A stretch of 64,000 nt of DNA from Lagopus muta (GCF_023343835.1 NC_064438.1:58738578-58802577); one strand, 5' to 3'; shown: positions 32,673 to 45,298, counted from the stretch's first letter. Program-made: numbers and translations. Notes: generated by a model from the sequence alone, not told the origin.

Positions 32673-33099
32673 ATCCTACTGTATCCCACGGCCCTCAGAC
32701 AGCCCACCCCAGCTGTGGCCCCACTGTCTCAGTAACCCTTCTGTGCTTGGGGCACCTCTTAATTTCTGCTTGACCTTGGTTTTAGGCTGGAGCACTGGCA
32801 CAGCCGCTGACATCACAGATTTGGAAAGAGCAACAGAAAAACTGACTGAGGGAAGCAGATGCATCTCCTTCATTGTGGAAAGAAGCAACATGAAGGTAGC
32901 TAGTGCGTTCCAACAGCAACTGAGAGGAAGCACTGTCAAATCAATGGGAGAGCTTTGGGTTTAATTCTGTCTGGAAAAGTGTTGATTCCTGGCTGAACGT
33001 GCACTTCTGTGAGTGGTCAGGGCTGGGTGCTGCTGGAGCCTAGGGGCACATGCGGCTTAACTGCCTCAAGCCACTCCTGTACGTTGATTCTTCAGTTCT
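32673..33099. other. Unique sequence, nothing recognised
   Basis: No feature is seen. Confidence 0.4.
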
Positions 33100-33470
33100 A
33101 TATTGCTCCCCTGAAGCTAATGATAATCAAGAATTTATTTTTTCTGCATAATCTACATTGGCCTTTCCACACATTAAACCCAAGATCGCACCACATCATT
33201 TAAAATTGCATCCAGAAATGATTTCCTCTCTCTGCTAAAGCCTCTGCTGAACGTCCGCTATGCAGATCTGAAATTGGATTACCTCTCCCTGGCAGCAGAG
33301 GAGATGAGGACTGGAGAGAGCCAGAGGAAGCATTTTGTTCAAATTTATTGTCGAACTAAATCAATCTCCATATGAAAAGACTTATATCTTTGTCGATGTA
33401 GGCTGTTTTTAGCCCAGACACCGATAAATTGTGGTCAATCAGAGGAAGGCAGCAAGCTGCTTTTTGGTGG
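33100..33470. promoter_or_regulatory. AT-rich repeat-free block, candidate enhancer
   Basis: Words such as gaagctaatgataatcaaga (about 33113), aaattggattacctctccct (about 33270; OTX-like GGATTA), attgtcgaactaaatcaatc (about 33347) and gataaattgtggtcaatcag (about 33423) lie in CR1-free DNA. Confidence 0.33.
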
Positions 33471-34189
33471 AGCCCTGCCTCTCCTGAGCTCTCTATTTCT
33501 AGTTTTCAGCTCTGTCACTGCATAGGCTGAAATTTGATTTCCTTGCCTGAAGTGTCTCAGTTATCAGTGTTGACCGAGCAGTTCACCTGCTTCTGATATC
33601 AGTGTCTGCATTACGGAATGGGCTGCACTGCAGGGGATGGAGTGAGCACGGGGAGGTGAGCAGAGGCTGTGCCCTGGTGCTGGGGATGCTGGTGCTGAAG
33701 CTCCAGCCTCCGCCATGGGGTGCTGGGAATGAATTTCAGCAGCTGCCCCACAGACTGAGAACCGACAGTTTCCTAAATGCTTTCTCCCCCTGAAGCCATG
33801 GTGGTGTGGGAGCAGCGTCAGGGTTATATGAGGGAGAGGGCTTGGGAGTATGTAGGGCTGGAGGGCTGCTCCTGCATGTACAAGGAAATAGACTGGTTCA
33901 GTGAAGCAGTGCCATGCTGACATCTGCTTCTCTGTAATAATCCTGTGCTGTGTAATAATAAACCCACGGTGCTCCAAATCCAGCAGGAAGAAAGCTGCTT
34001 ATTGATGCAGACAAGTGCACAGTCGCTGTCTTGTTTCTCCCCTGTAAAACTTTAAGTATTCTGGAACCTGTCTCATCAGCTGTCTGGGAGCAGGCAGAAT
34101 TTGCATCCTCCAGCTTCCTGGCAGGGAGTGGGGCAGCTCTCTGCTAAACACAGCCTGAGGAAAGCCTCATGGAGGAGGTGAGCTTTTAA
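33471..34189. other. Unique sequence, nothing recognised
   Basis: No feature is seen. Confidence 0.4.
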
Positions 34190-34310
34190 CCTGGACCAAC
34201 CTTTCTGACAGCGTGAATAATGAGACATTTTGATGTATCAATAGCGATTTCTTGGGAGCGTGTTTCCTATTTGATTTGCTTGAAATGATGCACACAGGTC
34301 AGCCCAGCCT
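34190..34310. promoter_or_regulatory. Small AT-rich block, candidate non-coding element
   Basis: It reads acagcgtgaataatgagaca, gatgtatcaatagcgatttc and gatttgcttgaaatgatgca. Isolated between GC-richer unique DNA. Confidence 0.25.
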
Positions 34311-35059
34311 GGTGAATCGTTTACTGTGGGTGATTCCAGAATGGGGCCAGGAACTTCTGGGGGCTTCGGGTACATCAGCAGGGATGGCTCCAGCTGCCCC
34401 GTGTGGGGGTTCTGTGCCTGGGCAATTCTAATGGCTCAGGCTGTTCAATACTGCCGTGGGAAGCGGAGAACAGCTGTCCCAGGGCTCTCTGTGCTTTATT
34501 CTCCTTAAGGCAGCTGCCAGCTGGAGGATGCTTAAAGAGCTGCCTGTGGTAATGACGAAGCCCTCCGGTAAAATAAAAGTAAGGCATGGTGGGAGCTGTG
34601 AGCTCACAAGTGGAGCACAAATTCCAGTCCTGCATGCAGGGTTTGCTCAGAACTGAGGCTTATCAGCCCTCCGTAGGGCTCCCCGGGCACGTCTCATTTA
34701 AGCTTAAATCAGACTGAAATTGTGCTTGCTGCCCAGTGTGGGGCTCATCCAGCCGTGGGCTGCCCTGCTGCTCTGTGTCTCAATGCAGCATGGAGGTTTG
34801 ACAGCCCTCCTGGCTCTGTCACAGCTCTGGGGACAGCAGTGTCCTGAGGCTCTGCTGCCCATCCCATGTGCTGCTGCCTGAGCACCAGAACCCCACACCT
34901 CCATCCCTGAGGCACTCAGGCGCTGTGGGCTGATTTCCAGGAATTAACCACATCACTTCTCCTCGCTTTAACCAAATAGCTGTGAGGTGTGTGCTGAGAT
35001 GTGGGGTCTTGAACTTTTGGGCTGAGTGAGAGGGGCATGTGAAAGGGAGCAATAGCAGA
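34311..35059. other. Unique sequence, nothing recognised
   Basis: No feature is seen. Confidence 0.4.
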
Positions 35060-35410
35060 ACTTCAGGATATGATTTTTAGGGTACTGCTATCATTTCCTC
35101 TTTTGTATGGAAACCTGCACGTGTGCTAAAGGGCAAATATGGAGTAATCCTGCTGTGTGCATTTAGCAAATGAAGAATGGAACAGTCTGGAAATTCCTAA
35201 CTATCTGCATTGTATTTCAGACAATTGCTATACGAATTAAAGTTTAGAGAATAAAGTAAATTATGTGAGGGAAATAAATATCCCCCACACGCACGCTAAG
35301 CTGCTTCAAAGCTTGCATCAGTGCTAAGTGGATTTGTAGTGACTTTCTCTAATTCACTTCATTAGAAGAAAAGCTGTTGAAGACTTGGTGTTACTTTGAT
35401 AAATGCAGTA
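35060..35410. promoter_or_regulatory. AT-rich repeat-free block, candidate enhancer
   Basis: About 350 bases with gggcaaatatggagtaatcc (about 35130), gctatacgaattaaagttta (about 35227), and ctctaattcacttcattaga (about 35347). No CR1 homology until 35489. Confidence 0.33.
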
Positions 35411-35488
35411 CCCCTGAGAGCTGCAGGTAATGCACTGAGTGTCTGTAGGACAGCTGCCCATCCCTCCCCAGATCACCTACTGGCCAGG

Positions 35489-35645
35489 ATCGATGCTGGG
35501 AAGGTGCACAGCTGCCCAGGAGTGGTGGGGTCACCATCCCTGGATGTGTTCCAGAGCAGTGGAGATGTGGCACTGTGGGCAGTGGGCACGGTGGTGTGGG
35601 CCAGAGTTGGAGATCTTTTCCAACTTTAATGATTCTGTGGTTCTA
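35489..35645 (+). mobile_element. Old CR1 3' fragment
   Basis: It reads gcccaggagtggtggggtca, gtgttccagagcagtggaga, then gatcttttccaactttaatg with a gattctgtggttcta tail. Sister copies lie at 24097 and 56290. Confidence 0.87.
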
Positions 35646-37410
35646 ATGCATTTATCCATGCCCCTTTCTTTGAGGAAAACCAGCACAGATTTGTGTATGT
35701 ACCTGCAGGGTGCTGGGGCTGAGGCTGATGTGGCTTTTACCCATTTCAGAGCAGTTTTGGGGAGACTGACTGAAGAATGCCATCCCAGCCCAAGAGCACC
35801 CTGCTGTGTGGGGCTGTGGTGTAGGGGCCGGAATGAAGCCTGCTCCTCTGTGGTGTGGCTCAGCAAGGAAGTGGCTTAGCTGCATTTTTGTGGTTATAAC
35901 TGTGTTTGGATAGAGCTGTAGCATCAGGTGCCAAGTACCTAATTAAGCTGCCAGACCTGGGAGGGTGAGACATGGAGCTGTGTCCAGGGCTGCATTCAAG
36001 TGCTGGATCCAGGTGGGCACTTGGGCTGCAAGTTCCTCAAACCCCACCAGCCATGCCAGTAAACCTACTGTCATGTTGTCACATTGCCATGTTGTCACGT
36101 TTCCTCACGTGGCCATGAATTTCTTCATTTTTCTTAGCAAGCTGTAAATTCTGGAGACTTCTGTCCCATCACACATATATACACACAGCATCCTCTTCAA
36201 GGCAGCTCTCCAGGGCATGTCCCAGCTAACCATCCCTGCTTGGGATGCCTCAGTGTGTTTGGTTTGGTGCATGAGATGCTGACAGAAGTCTAACAGACCT
36301 TGCTAGCTGCATGTGGCTTCAAGCATTCTGTCCTGATAACAGAATGCAGGCGAGTTGAAGATGTAGAACTGACCTGCGCATATGGCGGTGCTAGAACAAA
36401 AAGACAAGCAGCTTGTGGCATATGACATGGATGCTGTTTTATTTTAATGCAGAAAACTGAAACTTTTCTTTTTTCTGAATACAAAAAGGGATGAATCATT
36501 TTTGATGGACTCATCACAGCCATTTGTGTGTAACTGCTCACTGGTCCCCCCAGGGCTGCCTCGAGTTGCGTGAGGAATGTCAAGGTTTCAAGTGCCATTT
36601 CTCTGTCAGATATTTGTTTTATTTTAAATACAGCCTCATTCTGTGCAGGTGCATGGGAAATTGCACATTCTGTGGCTGATTATAGCGATTGCTCTGACTG
36701 GGTGATGAAGGCTGATTGCCTTCCTGCAGCAGCAGAGCGGTGATGGAACAGGAAGGTGTGGAGCGGGGCAATGCACGAGGAGGGATTCTGGCAGTGCTAA
36801 TGAGCAGACGTGGCAGGAGCAGACCTGGCAGTTGCTGCTCTGATTTCTGCCCATCCTCATCCATCAGTGATTTTGCTGACTGAGCTCAGCAAGTTTGCAT
36901 TCCTTATTTCACGTGTCCTCTGTACAGTGAACTTGAGGTCTCTGTGGGGCTCCTGGGACAGTCCTGAGTGCATCTCAGATGGCAAAGGAGGGAGCACAGT
37001 GATGGTGTGGGATGGGATAAGTGGCACAGTGGAGCAGGAGCACTGTGGATACTGGGAGGCATGAGCCAGGAGGCTGAGCATCAGGTGTCTGTAGTGGGTG
37101 GTGCAAGAAGACTGGTGACTGGTGGAGGAAATGGGATGGAAAATCTGAACAGCAATCTCTTGTCCGGAAATAACTTCCTCCTGGTTTTGAGAGCAGAGCA
37201 GATTAAGGACAGCTGTTGCAACAAATCTTTTCAAATGCAATAAATGCAGAACTATAGGGAGGATGGTGTAGGGCTAGCACTGAGGGACAGGTGAGTGTGC
37301 CTGCAGCAGCTGCTGGCAAGAGAACAGAGTGAGAATGCCCGAGGCTGGAGCAGCTCAGTGACCCTCAGAGCGCTGCAGCCCGGCTTCAGGCACTGCTCCA
37401 CCTGTGGAGC
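35646..37410. other. Unique sequence, nothing recognised
   Basis: No repeat or gene signal is seen. Confidence 0.45.
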
Positions 37411-37930
37411 TCACAGAATCCCTGAAGCAATGTTGGACGTCTCTGGAGCTCCTCCAGCCCAACGCCACGTGAAGGCAGTTCCCCGAGCAGCTGCACCCAG
37501 AGCACGCAGGCGGCTTTGGGTCGGTGCAGAGGAGACTCCCTCCCCTCTCTGGGCTCGCTGCCACCCTCACGGCACTTTCTCACGGCCGCACGGATCTCCC
37601 CGGCTCCAGTCCGTGCCCGCTGCTCCTCGTCCCGGCGCTGGGCACCACGGAGCAGAGCCCGGCCCCGACCCCATCCTACAGACGCGACTCGGCACCGCTC
37701 GGATCCCCTCAGCCTTCTCTCCTCCGCCCGCACGGCCCCGGGGCTCTCAGCCCGTCCCGTCGGGAGGCGCTCCAGGCGTCCCCGCCGTCTCCGCTCCCTC
37801 CTCCGCGCTCTGCCAGCAGCTCCCATCCGCCCGGAGCCCAGCACTGCAGCCGAGGCCCCGGGGCGGAGCGGCTCCGCTCCTGCTCTCTGCGCGCACCCCG
37901 TGCTCCCGTCGGCCTTCTTGTAGCGATCTT
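37411..37930 (-). mobile_element. CR1 copy that forms a CpG island
   Basis: Reversed CR1: tail at cacagaatccctgaagcaat, then ggagctcctccagcccaacg, a gaggagactccctcccctct block, ggatcccctcagccttctct, gggctctcagcccgtcccgt, and up to the late ORF2 word ggccttcttgtagc. By eye count about 50 CpGs fall in 37501-37940 at roughly 70% GC, an observed/expected ratio near 0.9. The collinear copy at 24675 has lost nearly all its CpGs. The long open frames here on both strands follow from high GC and are not genes. The element may have been kept unmethylated in the germline or GC-enriched by biased conversion. Confidence 0.85.
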
Positions 37931-38149
37931 CACCTGGCGCTGATGTGCTGAGCAGCTGCCCACCAAGCAGCAGGTGCTGCCGTGCAGACTCTAGCTGCAG
38001 GTCTTGCTGTCAGCCCCACGCGATGTATGGGCTCCCTGACCAGCCCCATCCCACCGGCTGCTCTCTGCCATCTATTCCTGTCTCTTGAAAATGTGACCTG
38101 TGATTCGGATGTGTATATAATGAGGATGATGTACAGTTGTACCTCAGAC
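37931..38149. other. Unique spacer
   Basis: Nothing recognised. Confidence 0.4.
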
Positions 38150-38470
38150 CGAATGCGGGCCATCTGTCAAAAACAAAAGCTAAATTCTGGGTAATAAAAG
38201 CCACACAATGATTGATATTTCACATTACAGGGAGAGCTGAAAAAAGCAATTTTGTTTATGGGCAAACCTGTGTCTGGCACATTTTTCACGTTGCATAAAG
38301 GTGGAAATCTCACCTTATGTCTATAGATTACAGCTATCTCTCGGTCTTTATAATTGTGGACAGGTAGGCGTGTGATTCTATGTAAGGAGATAATTTCCCA
38401 GGTATCACTGATAACAAGCCCATCCGAATGCATTTTTTGGTACTTCCCAGAGGTGTGATGTTTCCCGTTC
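38150..38470. promoter_or_regulatory. AT-rich repeat-free block beside the CpG island, candidate enhancer
   Basis: It holds gtaataaaagccacacaatg, attgatatttcacattacag and ctcggtctttataattgtgg, with little CpG. It starts 220 bases from the CR1-derived CpG island, so the two could work together, but nothing shows that they do. Confidence 0.35.
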
Positions 38471-40005
38471 ACTGCACTGAGAGAAATGTGTGTTCTCCAT
38501 TGGACAGGCTCCTTGTTTTATTGGTTTGTGAAAGTTTCCTGTGCTTCTCGCTCTCTTGTAACCTGTGCTGTGTGTCTGCAGGTCGGAGGGAGTGGAGGAG
38601 GAGGAAGGAGCAGCTTGGCTGGGAAAGGGATGGGGCAGAGCACACAGAGTGCTGAGAGACAGCTCTGATCGTGTGAAACCTTTAATTATTAACCACAGCA
38701 TTTTGTAGAAGTTTTTTTCCTTGAAATCACAAAGCTGCCCTAGAGCTGTCTGAGGGCATCGCCTCTGGAGAAGGGACTGTGTGTGCAGGGAGCTCCAGGC
38801 TGACGTCTGCGTGACACACAGGGTCTTGGCAGGTCACAGTGCAGCACAAGGTGGGCTGACTGCTTGCTGCTGTGCTTCTCTGTGAGGCACTCAGTGTTCT
38901 GGCCCTACAGGAGGCTGACTCGGGACATGAACCTGCTGGGGATCTGTGCAATAGTTACATCAGCATCTGGGTGCAAGCCAGATGTTAAAACACCTCAAAG
39001 TTTTCCCCCAAAGCTTCTGTGCAGAGCAGTATGAGAAAATCATTGCCTTTCAGGGCTAGCCCCTCCAGCTGTGTGAAAAGCATCACGTTCTGCTCTTCCT
39101 GCTTGGTTTCAGGGATGTGCCTTCCAGGTTCTGACACTAAACCATCACCGACTCTTCTGGCTTTCTTAGCACCGTAATTCTGGAGGTACTCCTTGTTAAT
39201 GCTTTCCGTGAAGCTGAACTCAAACCATGTCTTACAGCAGCGTCATGAAACCAAACCCAAACTGCCCCACCTAGCAGCAGTCTGCCAGCAGAATCGCAGA
39301 GCCTTTGGCAGGTGGACTCCAGCTCTGTGTGTGAGCAGCTCAGCAATGGCAGCGTGTATCAAAGCTGGATTTTCATGTCTTAAGTGATATTAAACAGAAG
39401 GGATTCTTCGTTTGACCCTTAACTACTTCAGCAGTAAAGCCTGACTTCACATCAGCAGTCGCCTCATGGAAATGCTGTGTTAAGGAATCAGTGTGGCAGG
39501 AGAAGCATCCTATAATGACGCGTGAGGTTTGAGCTCCCCAGCTTCACAAGCAGCTTGGCAGGAGAAGGCTCTTCTCCCAGCACACAGCGTTCCCTCTGTA
39601 GGAGGAAAGGAAAAGCTGTGCTTGGTGTGTGGGGATGCTGCTGGGACAGGGCTGGGCAGCCTTGGTGTGTGTGGGGTCCTGGCTGTGAGGCTGGGCATGT
39701 GGGTGTGCGTGTGGGGATTGTCAAGGCAGGCCTTGTGCTGCCTCTGCCAGCTTGGGAATCCTGTCCTTCTATTTGTATTCAACAGCTTCTCCAAGCTGAG
39801 AGTTCTTCTGGAACGCACTGAGCTGAAAATTCATTTATATCTCTCCTGCTATTGAAGTTCAAAGGGGGAAATCCTGGCCTTGTTCCAGTGCGCCGTTATC
39901 AGACTGGGCACATTTTGGCAGCAAGGATGCTGCAGCAGTGCCTGGATCAGCAGCAGGATGCCTTCCAGTTCTCTCCAGGACTGCCCACTCCTGGGTCAGG
40001 AAGAG
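38471..40005. other. Unique sequence, nothing recognised
   Basis: A G/T-rich stretch lies at about 39625-39720. No gene is seen. Confidence 0.45.
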
Positions 40006-40149
40006 TCATAGAATCCTAGAATGGCCTGGGTTGCAAAGGAGCACAGTGCTCATCCAGCTCCAACCCCTGCTGCATGCAGGTCACCAACCAGCAGCCCAGG
40101 CTGCCCAGAGCCACATCCAGCCTGGCCTTGAATGCCTGCAGGGATGGAG
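40006..40149 (-). mobile_element. CR1-F-like 3' end, short
   Basis: It reads tcatagaatcctagaatggc, tgggttgcaaaggagcacag, acatccagcctggccttgaa, and stops at gcagggatggagca, about 30 bases nearer the 3' end than the clustered truncations. Confidence 0.93.
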
Positions 40150-41364
40150 CAATTATTTTTATTAGAAAAGAAAAAAAATCACCAGATGTCTGCACCTGGA
40201 ATTTGTTTAACTGAAATTCAGGTGGCAGTGCCTCTCTGTTTGTATAGATGTGCCCTGGCTGCTCTTCCATCCTGGTTTCTCAGGGGTGCCTCTTCGAAAG
40301 CACATTGCCGTGGCTGTGGCTGCATGTTTCTGCTAGCAAAGATTGAAGATGTTTGTGGCCTTTGTGACACAAAGCAATAACAAAGCACACGCTTTGGGGG
40401 CTGAAATTTAGGTATGTGAACTTTTCCCATCAAAGCGTACACCTCTGAGGTTTAAATCTTCAGACAATGTCTGCACAAGAAGCGGTATCATTTCTGGAAC
40501 TCGATCTTTGAAGAAATTACCTGAATTTTGATTAAAAAAAGAAAAATAAACAAAAGCCCACAAAGCTGTGATCATGGGATTTGTGCTGCCAGTTTGACCT
40601 TTAAGGGTCTTTCTTTGGTAGACCCTGCCAGGACCCCACTGAAGACCACAGGGTGCAATGGGGGCTGTGCAGGTCCCTCATGCAAGTGAGAGGCAGCGCA
40701 GGCACTCAGGTGTGTCTCCCAGGTTTTGCTCCACACGTGATGCTGGGATGGCTTTGGCTCACTTGCTATCAGAGGAAGTTCCCAGGGGAGGATAAAGCCT
40801 GATGGAGCATCTGGGGGACTCTGACTTCAAAAGCAAATGCTTGTGGTTTTACATCTGCAATCAAGACTGTTGTGGAGAGGTGGATGGTTGCAAAGTGCTG
40901 CTCCGTGAGCTCACAGCAGCACAGATGCCATGTACTGCGATGGCAGTGACAGCTGGTGACATTATTGCTCCTGTGGGACGTGCCACTGCCATGCCAGCTG
41001 CCACATGGCCCTCACAGTGTGTGCTGCACCACTAGGAAGCAGTGGCTTCGGGAGAGTGGAGTCTGCTCCCTTGAGATACTCAGCGTGCGAATACAAAGCT
41101 GTCCCTGGGGTCCTGTAGGCGATGCTGCTGCCTGCGGTTATTTTCCTGTTTCTCACTCTCAGCAGTTGGAAATGTGCTCCCCAGCAGCAGCACGGCCCTG
41201 CTCAGGTACCACGCTGCTGTTCAGGCACCCAGATGTACTGTGAAGTAATCACTGCACAGAGCCTGGGGATGGATGCAGCTGTGAGTTGAGCAGGGCTGTG
41301 CTGAAACCCTTCCAGAGCTTCACTGTGCATTGCTGTATCCTTGCCCTTCCAGTGGAGTAAGCCT
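40150..41364. other. Unique sequence, nothing recognised
   Basis: AT-rich short section at 40440-40570. No gene or repeat is seen. Confidence 0.45.
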
Positions 41365-41600
41365 CCAGTGTATGGGTTTTATTAAAGTAATTTCAGTTTT
41401 AAACTGGAGAACAGCAGCTTGAATAGTCTTCATTCAATTGAAAATGGAAAATAGGCTCAATGAGGAGAGAGAGCGTTGGCAAAGGAGTCCAATATTAACG
41501 CTTTTAGCTTTTATTCTTTCAGTAATAACCTCTCACTGTTAGTGAAATAGGTGGAAATAAGTCAGGATGAGATGATTTTTTTATAGGCTGCAAATGGATG
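41365..41600. promoter_or_regulatory. AT-rich block, candidate non-coding element
   Basis: It holds gttttattaaagtaatttca, cttcattcaattgaaaatgg (contains the palindrome CAATTG) and aacgcttttagcttttattc. Repeat-free. Confidence 0.3.
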
Positions 41601-42099
41601 ATTGTGGGCAGTGGGTTGTACAGAGCTGTGCAGTGCAGCCTTGTGCTGAACGCTGCTGTGTCAGACTTGTGTGCAATTAAATACTCATCAGACACAACCA
41701 CGGAGGATAAATTAACTCCACATGTTGCTAATAACTCACAGGAAGCCCTGTGCATGGGCTGCACTGCATTTGTTTTGTTCCAGGCATTCATTTGCCTTGC
41801 CCAGGCCAGCCAGCCATGCAACCAGGGGACAATTTCTGTGACACAGATGCAGCTCTGTGGCTCTGCAGCTATTTATTCTGCTGTAACAAGCAGTGTGCAA
41901 ATGGCCACTGTGGGCCGGGGGGGTTTCCTGCATGGTGCTGCCATCTCAGTGACATCTGTGGTCCTCCTAACGGTGTGAGCTGGTTGGTGACAGCACAGGT
42001 TGGAGCATGGCAGGGCTGCGTGGGATGGGGGCTGCACTGGGGACGTGGAGTGATACATCTGGGACGGGGGAATGCAGGCAAATGCTCTTTTCATGTTGT
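41601..42099. other. Unique sequence, nothing recognised
   Basis: A 126-codon open frame (41598-41978) has no recognisable domain and is treated as chance. Confidence 0.4.
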
Positions 42100-42420
42100 T
42101 TAATTTTTCCTCTCTGGTAGAATAGTTTGTTCAAGGGTGTTTTCAATGATGCGTTTGATGCCTTCTATTTTTCTCCTAATAGAAGCAATCCGGAATATCT
42201 CATATTTGGAGAAATACTCGTTATCATAACGTCCTGCAGTGCTTTTCTAATTAGTAGTCAATGTTAGTTTGGGACCATAACTATCCTGGCAGGATTAAAT
42301 CGCATTTTCACTAAAGCTAAACATGCATTTAGCAAGCGAATTTTAAACCTCTATCTGCGGTGCCTTCTCTGTCATAATCTTTACACATCTCGTTTTGCAA
42401 TAAATTAGAACTGGGATGGC
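42100..42420. promoter_or_regulatory. AT-rich repeat-free block, strong conserved-element texture
   Basis: About 320 bases of even composition with tcttttctaattagtagtca-like words: CTAATTAG at 42247-42254, ggattaaatcgcattttcac near 42293, taaacatgcatttagcaagc near 42318 and ttttgcaataaattagaact near 42393. No CR1 or simple repeat. One of the more enhancer-like blocks by eye. Confidence 0.38.
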
Positions 42421-42655
42421 TGTGCAGTGAGATCCGGCAGCAGCTGTACCTCCGTTCAGCTTTGCACGCCCCTGGGTGCTCTGCTTCAACAGGGCTTCTT
42501 TATAAAGCCTTCTCTGAATTGGAAATTAAAAAAAAAATAGAAGTGGATGAGATGAGAGCAGGTCTGCTTTGTGCAGCGTGTGCTTTCATACCCGGATCGC
42601 TGCACAGATGAAGCATTAATCTGATTCCCCAACACCACAGCCTGAAGTCAGTCTG
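42421..42655. other. Unique spacer
   Basis: Nothing recognised. Confidence 0.4.
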
Positions 42656-42796
42656 AATCACAGAAGCACAGAACGGCCCGGGTTGGAAGGGACCTCAAGG
42701 ATCACGAAGCTCCAACCCCCACCACAGGCAGGGCCACCAACCTCTGCATTTCACAGCAGCCCAGGCTGCCCAGGGCCCCATCCAACCTGGCCTTCA
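42656..42796 (-). mobile_element. CR1-B-like 3' fragment
   Basis: It reads gaatcacagaagcacagaac, ccgggttggaagggacctca, ggatcacgaagctccaaccc, and ends in ccatccaacctggccttcag. Reverse-strand sister of 18489 and 19697. Confidence 0.9.
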
Positions 42797-44119
42797 GCAA
42801 TGCCACAACCCCAGAAGTCAGAAGATTTTGTTCAGATCTCAGCCTCTAGACTCTGTAGAGCAATAGGTGGCCATTACCTGCTAGCACTTCTGTATTCACA
42901 CGTTACAGCACTGCAAGTAGACTTCATATTGTAATCAAAAAAATACAGTAAGGTTACAAATTGAGTGCTATAGATGGAATCCACTCAGCTTTTAAAATTA
43001 GATGTTAAGAAACTGGTTTGAGGAACCCTGTAGTTCAGGTGATGGTAACATCCTAGCTTAGGTCAACTTTGACTTAGGAGATTCCTTTTAGAAGCATCCT
43101 CCCATGCGAAGGCATTTTGGAGTGGAGCCATGAAAACCTTTTGCTTTGTTATTGGTGTGGCTCAATTCTTGTTGAAGCTCTGAGGAAGGCTCCAAGGAAG
43201 CTGTTATACTGTCAGTAATAGTCCTTGTAAAAAGGATCTGCATCCTAATGTATCTATGCAACCTTCTTTTACAGCAAAACCAAAAATCCTCTGCTTTTAT
43301 AAAGTGACCACAAAGGATGCAGTGAATTCAGCAGCTTCTTCTCAAGCTGCTCTTGGACTACGTTTTATAATCGTTTCTAGCATTAAAGCATCGTGCTCCT
43401 AGTGTACAACATGTTGTTTGCAGGAGGAAAAAAAGTAACACAACCTTGTGGTGTTTTTCTTAATGAAGGGAATATCTGCTGGGCTCATGGAGATGTTCCA
43501 AAAGGCAGAGGATGCAGTGATGGGAGATGCACATTGGCAGGACAGCATGCTGCACATCCATGGGTTCCATAGGATGCTGTGAGGAGGACTGGCTGATTTT
43601 TTGACATTAGTCAGGAGAATGGCAGCTGAAAAACACCCATTGCTTTGCTGAGATACTTGTGATGTCCCCAAGTCCCTGCTGGTATCGGCTTCTTACTAGG
43701 GGATGGATGAGCAGTGGATAACTGGAATTCAGCATCCTTCATGGACACACGACCACGTATGAGTTTGAATGAAAACGGAAGGGAAACAATTTGAGACATG
43801 AAAGAACAATTCAGAACTTCTATGGAGTCCTTTGTATTGAGGGCTCACACTGCTGCTATGGGAGATCAGCGGACTGTTAGTATGAGGGGCAACAAGATGA
43901 TAGGAAGCAACACTGAGCCTGGCTTCTTAGTTCTGGCCTTAATAACTCTGTGACTGCTTGAAATGGTTTCAGTGTGATCACCTGTAAACCTGAGAAAGAT
44001 AAAAAGGCACCAATGGACCTCTGTGTGGCTGTAGGGCAGCCTGGTGGCCAACATCCCGGGGAGAACAGTGGACTCATACTCATTTTGAATGTGCATTTCC
44101 AAAAGATGAAACTAAGTAG
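42797..44119. other. Unique sequence, nothing recognised
   Basis: Low-GC DNA without clear motif clusters. The section 43860-44100 is open on the reverse strand but shows no domain. Confidence 0.4.
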
Positions 44120-44345
44120 GTTTAATCTTGGAAGGTAACTGCTAGCAAAGCTGAGTCAGGATGAATTAATTTTGAAATCTTTTGAGAATTGTTGGATAAA
44201 TATTTTTAATGCCTTTTATAATATACACGTTTTATTGAAACAAAGATCTGATTTGTCACTCTCTAGCTCCAAATTAACGCTCATTTAGAATATTACTCTT
44301 TGGGGAGTTGCATTCTGTTCATGTTTCATTCCAGTTAAGGACTGT
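44120..44345. promoter_or_regulatory. AT-rich block, candidate non-coding element
   Basis: It holds aggatgaattaattttgaaa (about 44158), ggataaatatttttaatgcc (about 44193) and ccaaattaacgctcatttag (about 44269). Repeat-free. Confidence 0.3.
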
Positions 44346-45103
44346 AACAGCCATCAAGGCCTTCCAGAAAGATGTGCCTGAGTCCCATCAGTGCAATGTC
44401 TGCTGGGGGCACCTGGGGTAACCCTTGGTCACGGACCCTTAGGTGGCATTTAATCATGGAACAGACAGACTGTTGGGAATGCTGCAGTATTTCAGTGGGC
44501 TGCAGACACACAACTTCATGCCTACAGACAAACCATCACTTTCTGCCTGTGGGTGCCCATCAGGGAGCACCTTTCTGAGCACAGTGCACATGTTGGGGTG
44601 GGTGGAACCAATCTCCATTCTTCAGTTTCTCTGCATCTAGCTAGATTGGAGCTTTTGCCAGCAGAATGAAGGGCTTTAATCCCTTCTCAAGCCTTCCTTC
44701 TACTCCTGAGTTGCTCTAAAACCCTTTTTGGGTTTTTCAGCTCCTCTTTTTGTTTGCATTTCTTCCCATGTTCTTTTTCTCCTTTAATGACTTCCTCGAA
44801 GCAGATGGTCTTCAAACTCTCTCTCTTTCAAGAGATACATTCTGTCATCTAAAAGAGAATTTTTCTCATCTGAAGACTGTACAAGAAGACTTTATTGCCT
44901 TGGGGTGGAACATATACCCAGAAAATGCACACTTTGCAGAGACTTTAATCCACAGGCCTGCAGCAAGAAGAGGCTGCGTTTGCTAATATTTATGAAGCTG
45001 TCCCATTTTTCTGCCTCAGATCCGAGAAGTCTTGAATTTTGGGATCTAACTCTGTGTTCAATCCATACTTCTTCTGGAAGGAGAATAAGAGTCTTTGGGT
45101 CAC
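44346..45103. other. Unique sequence, nothing recognised
   Basis: No feature is seen. Confidence 0.4.
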
Positions 45104-45298
45104 AGGGTGGTGAGGCACTGGCACAGGTTGCCCAAGGAGGCTGTGGATGCCCCATCCCTGCAGGCATTCAAGGCCAGGCTGGATGTGGCTCTGGGCAGCC
45201 TGGGCTGCTGGTTGGTGACCTGCACACAGCAGGGGGTTGGAGCTGGGTGAGCACTGTGCTCCTGTGCAACCCAGGCCATTCTAGGATTCTATGATTCT
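45104..45298 (+). mobile_element. CR1-F-like 3' end
   Basis: Homology starts at agggtggtgaggcactggca, slightly upstream of the clustered truncations, and ends in ggattctatgattct. Confidence 0.95.

Noticed and set aside
37295..37951. 218-codon forward open frame
   Set aside because: It lies almost entirely in the CpG-dense CR1 copy and is open in several frames because of high GC.
41598..41978. 126-codon forward open frame with hydrophobic stretches
   Set aside because: No recognised family and the length is within chance expectation.
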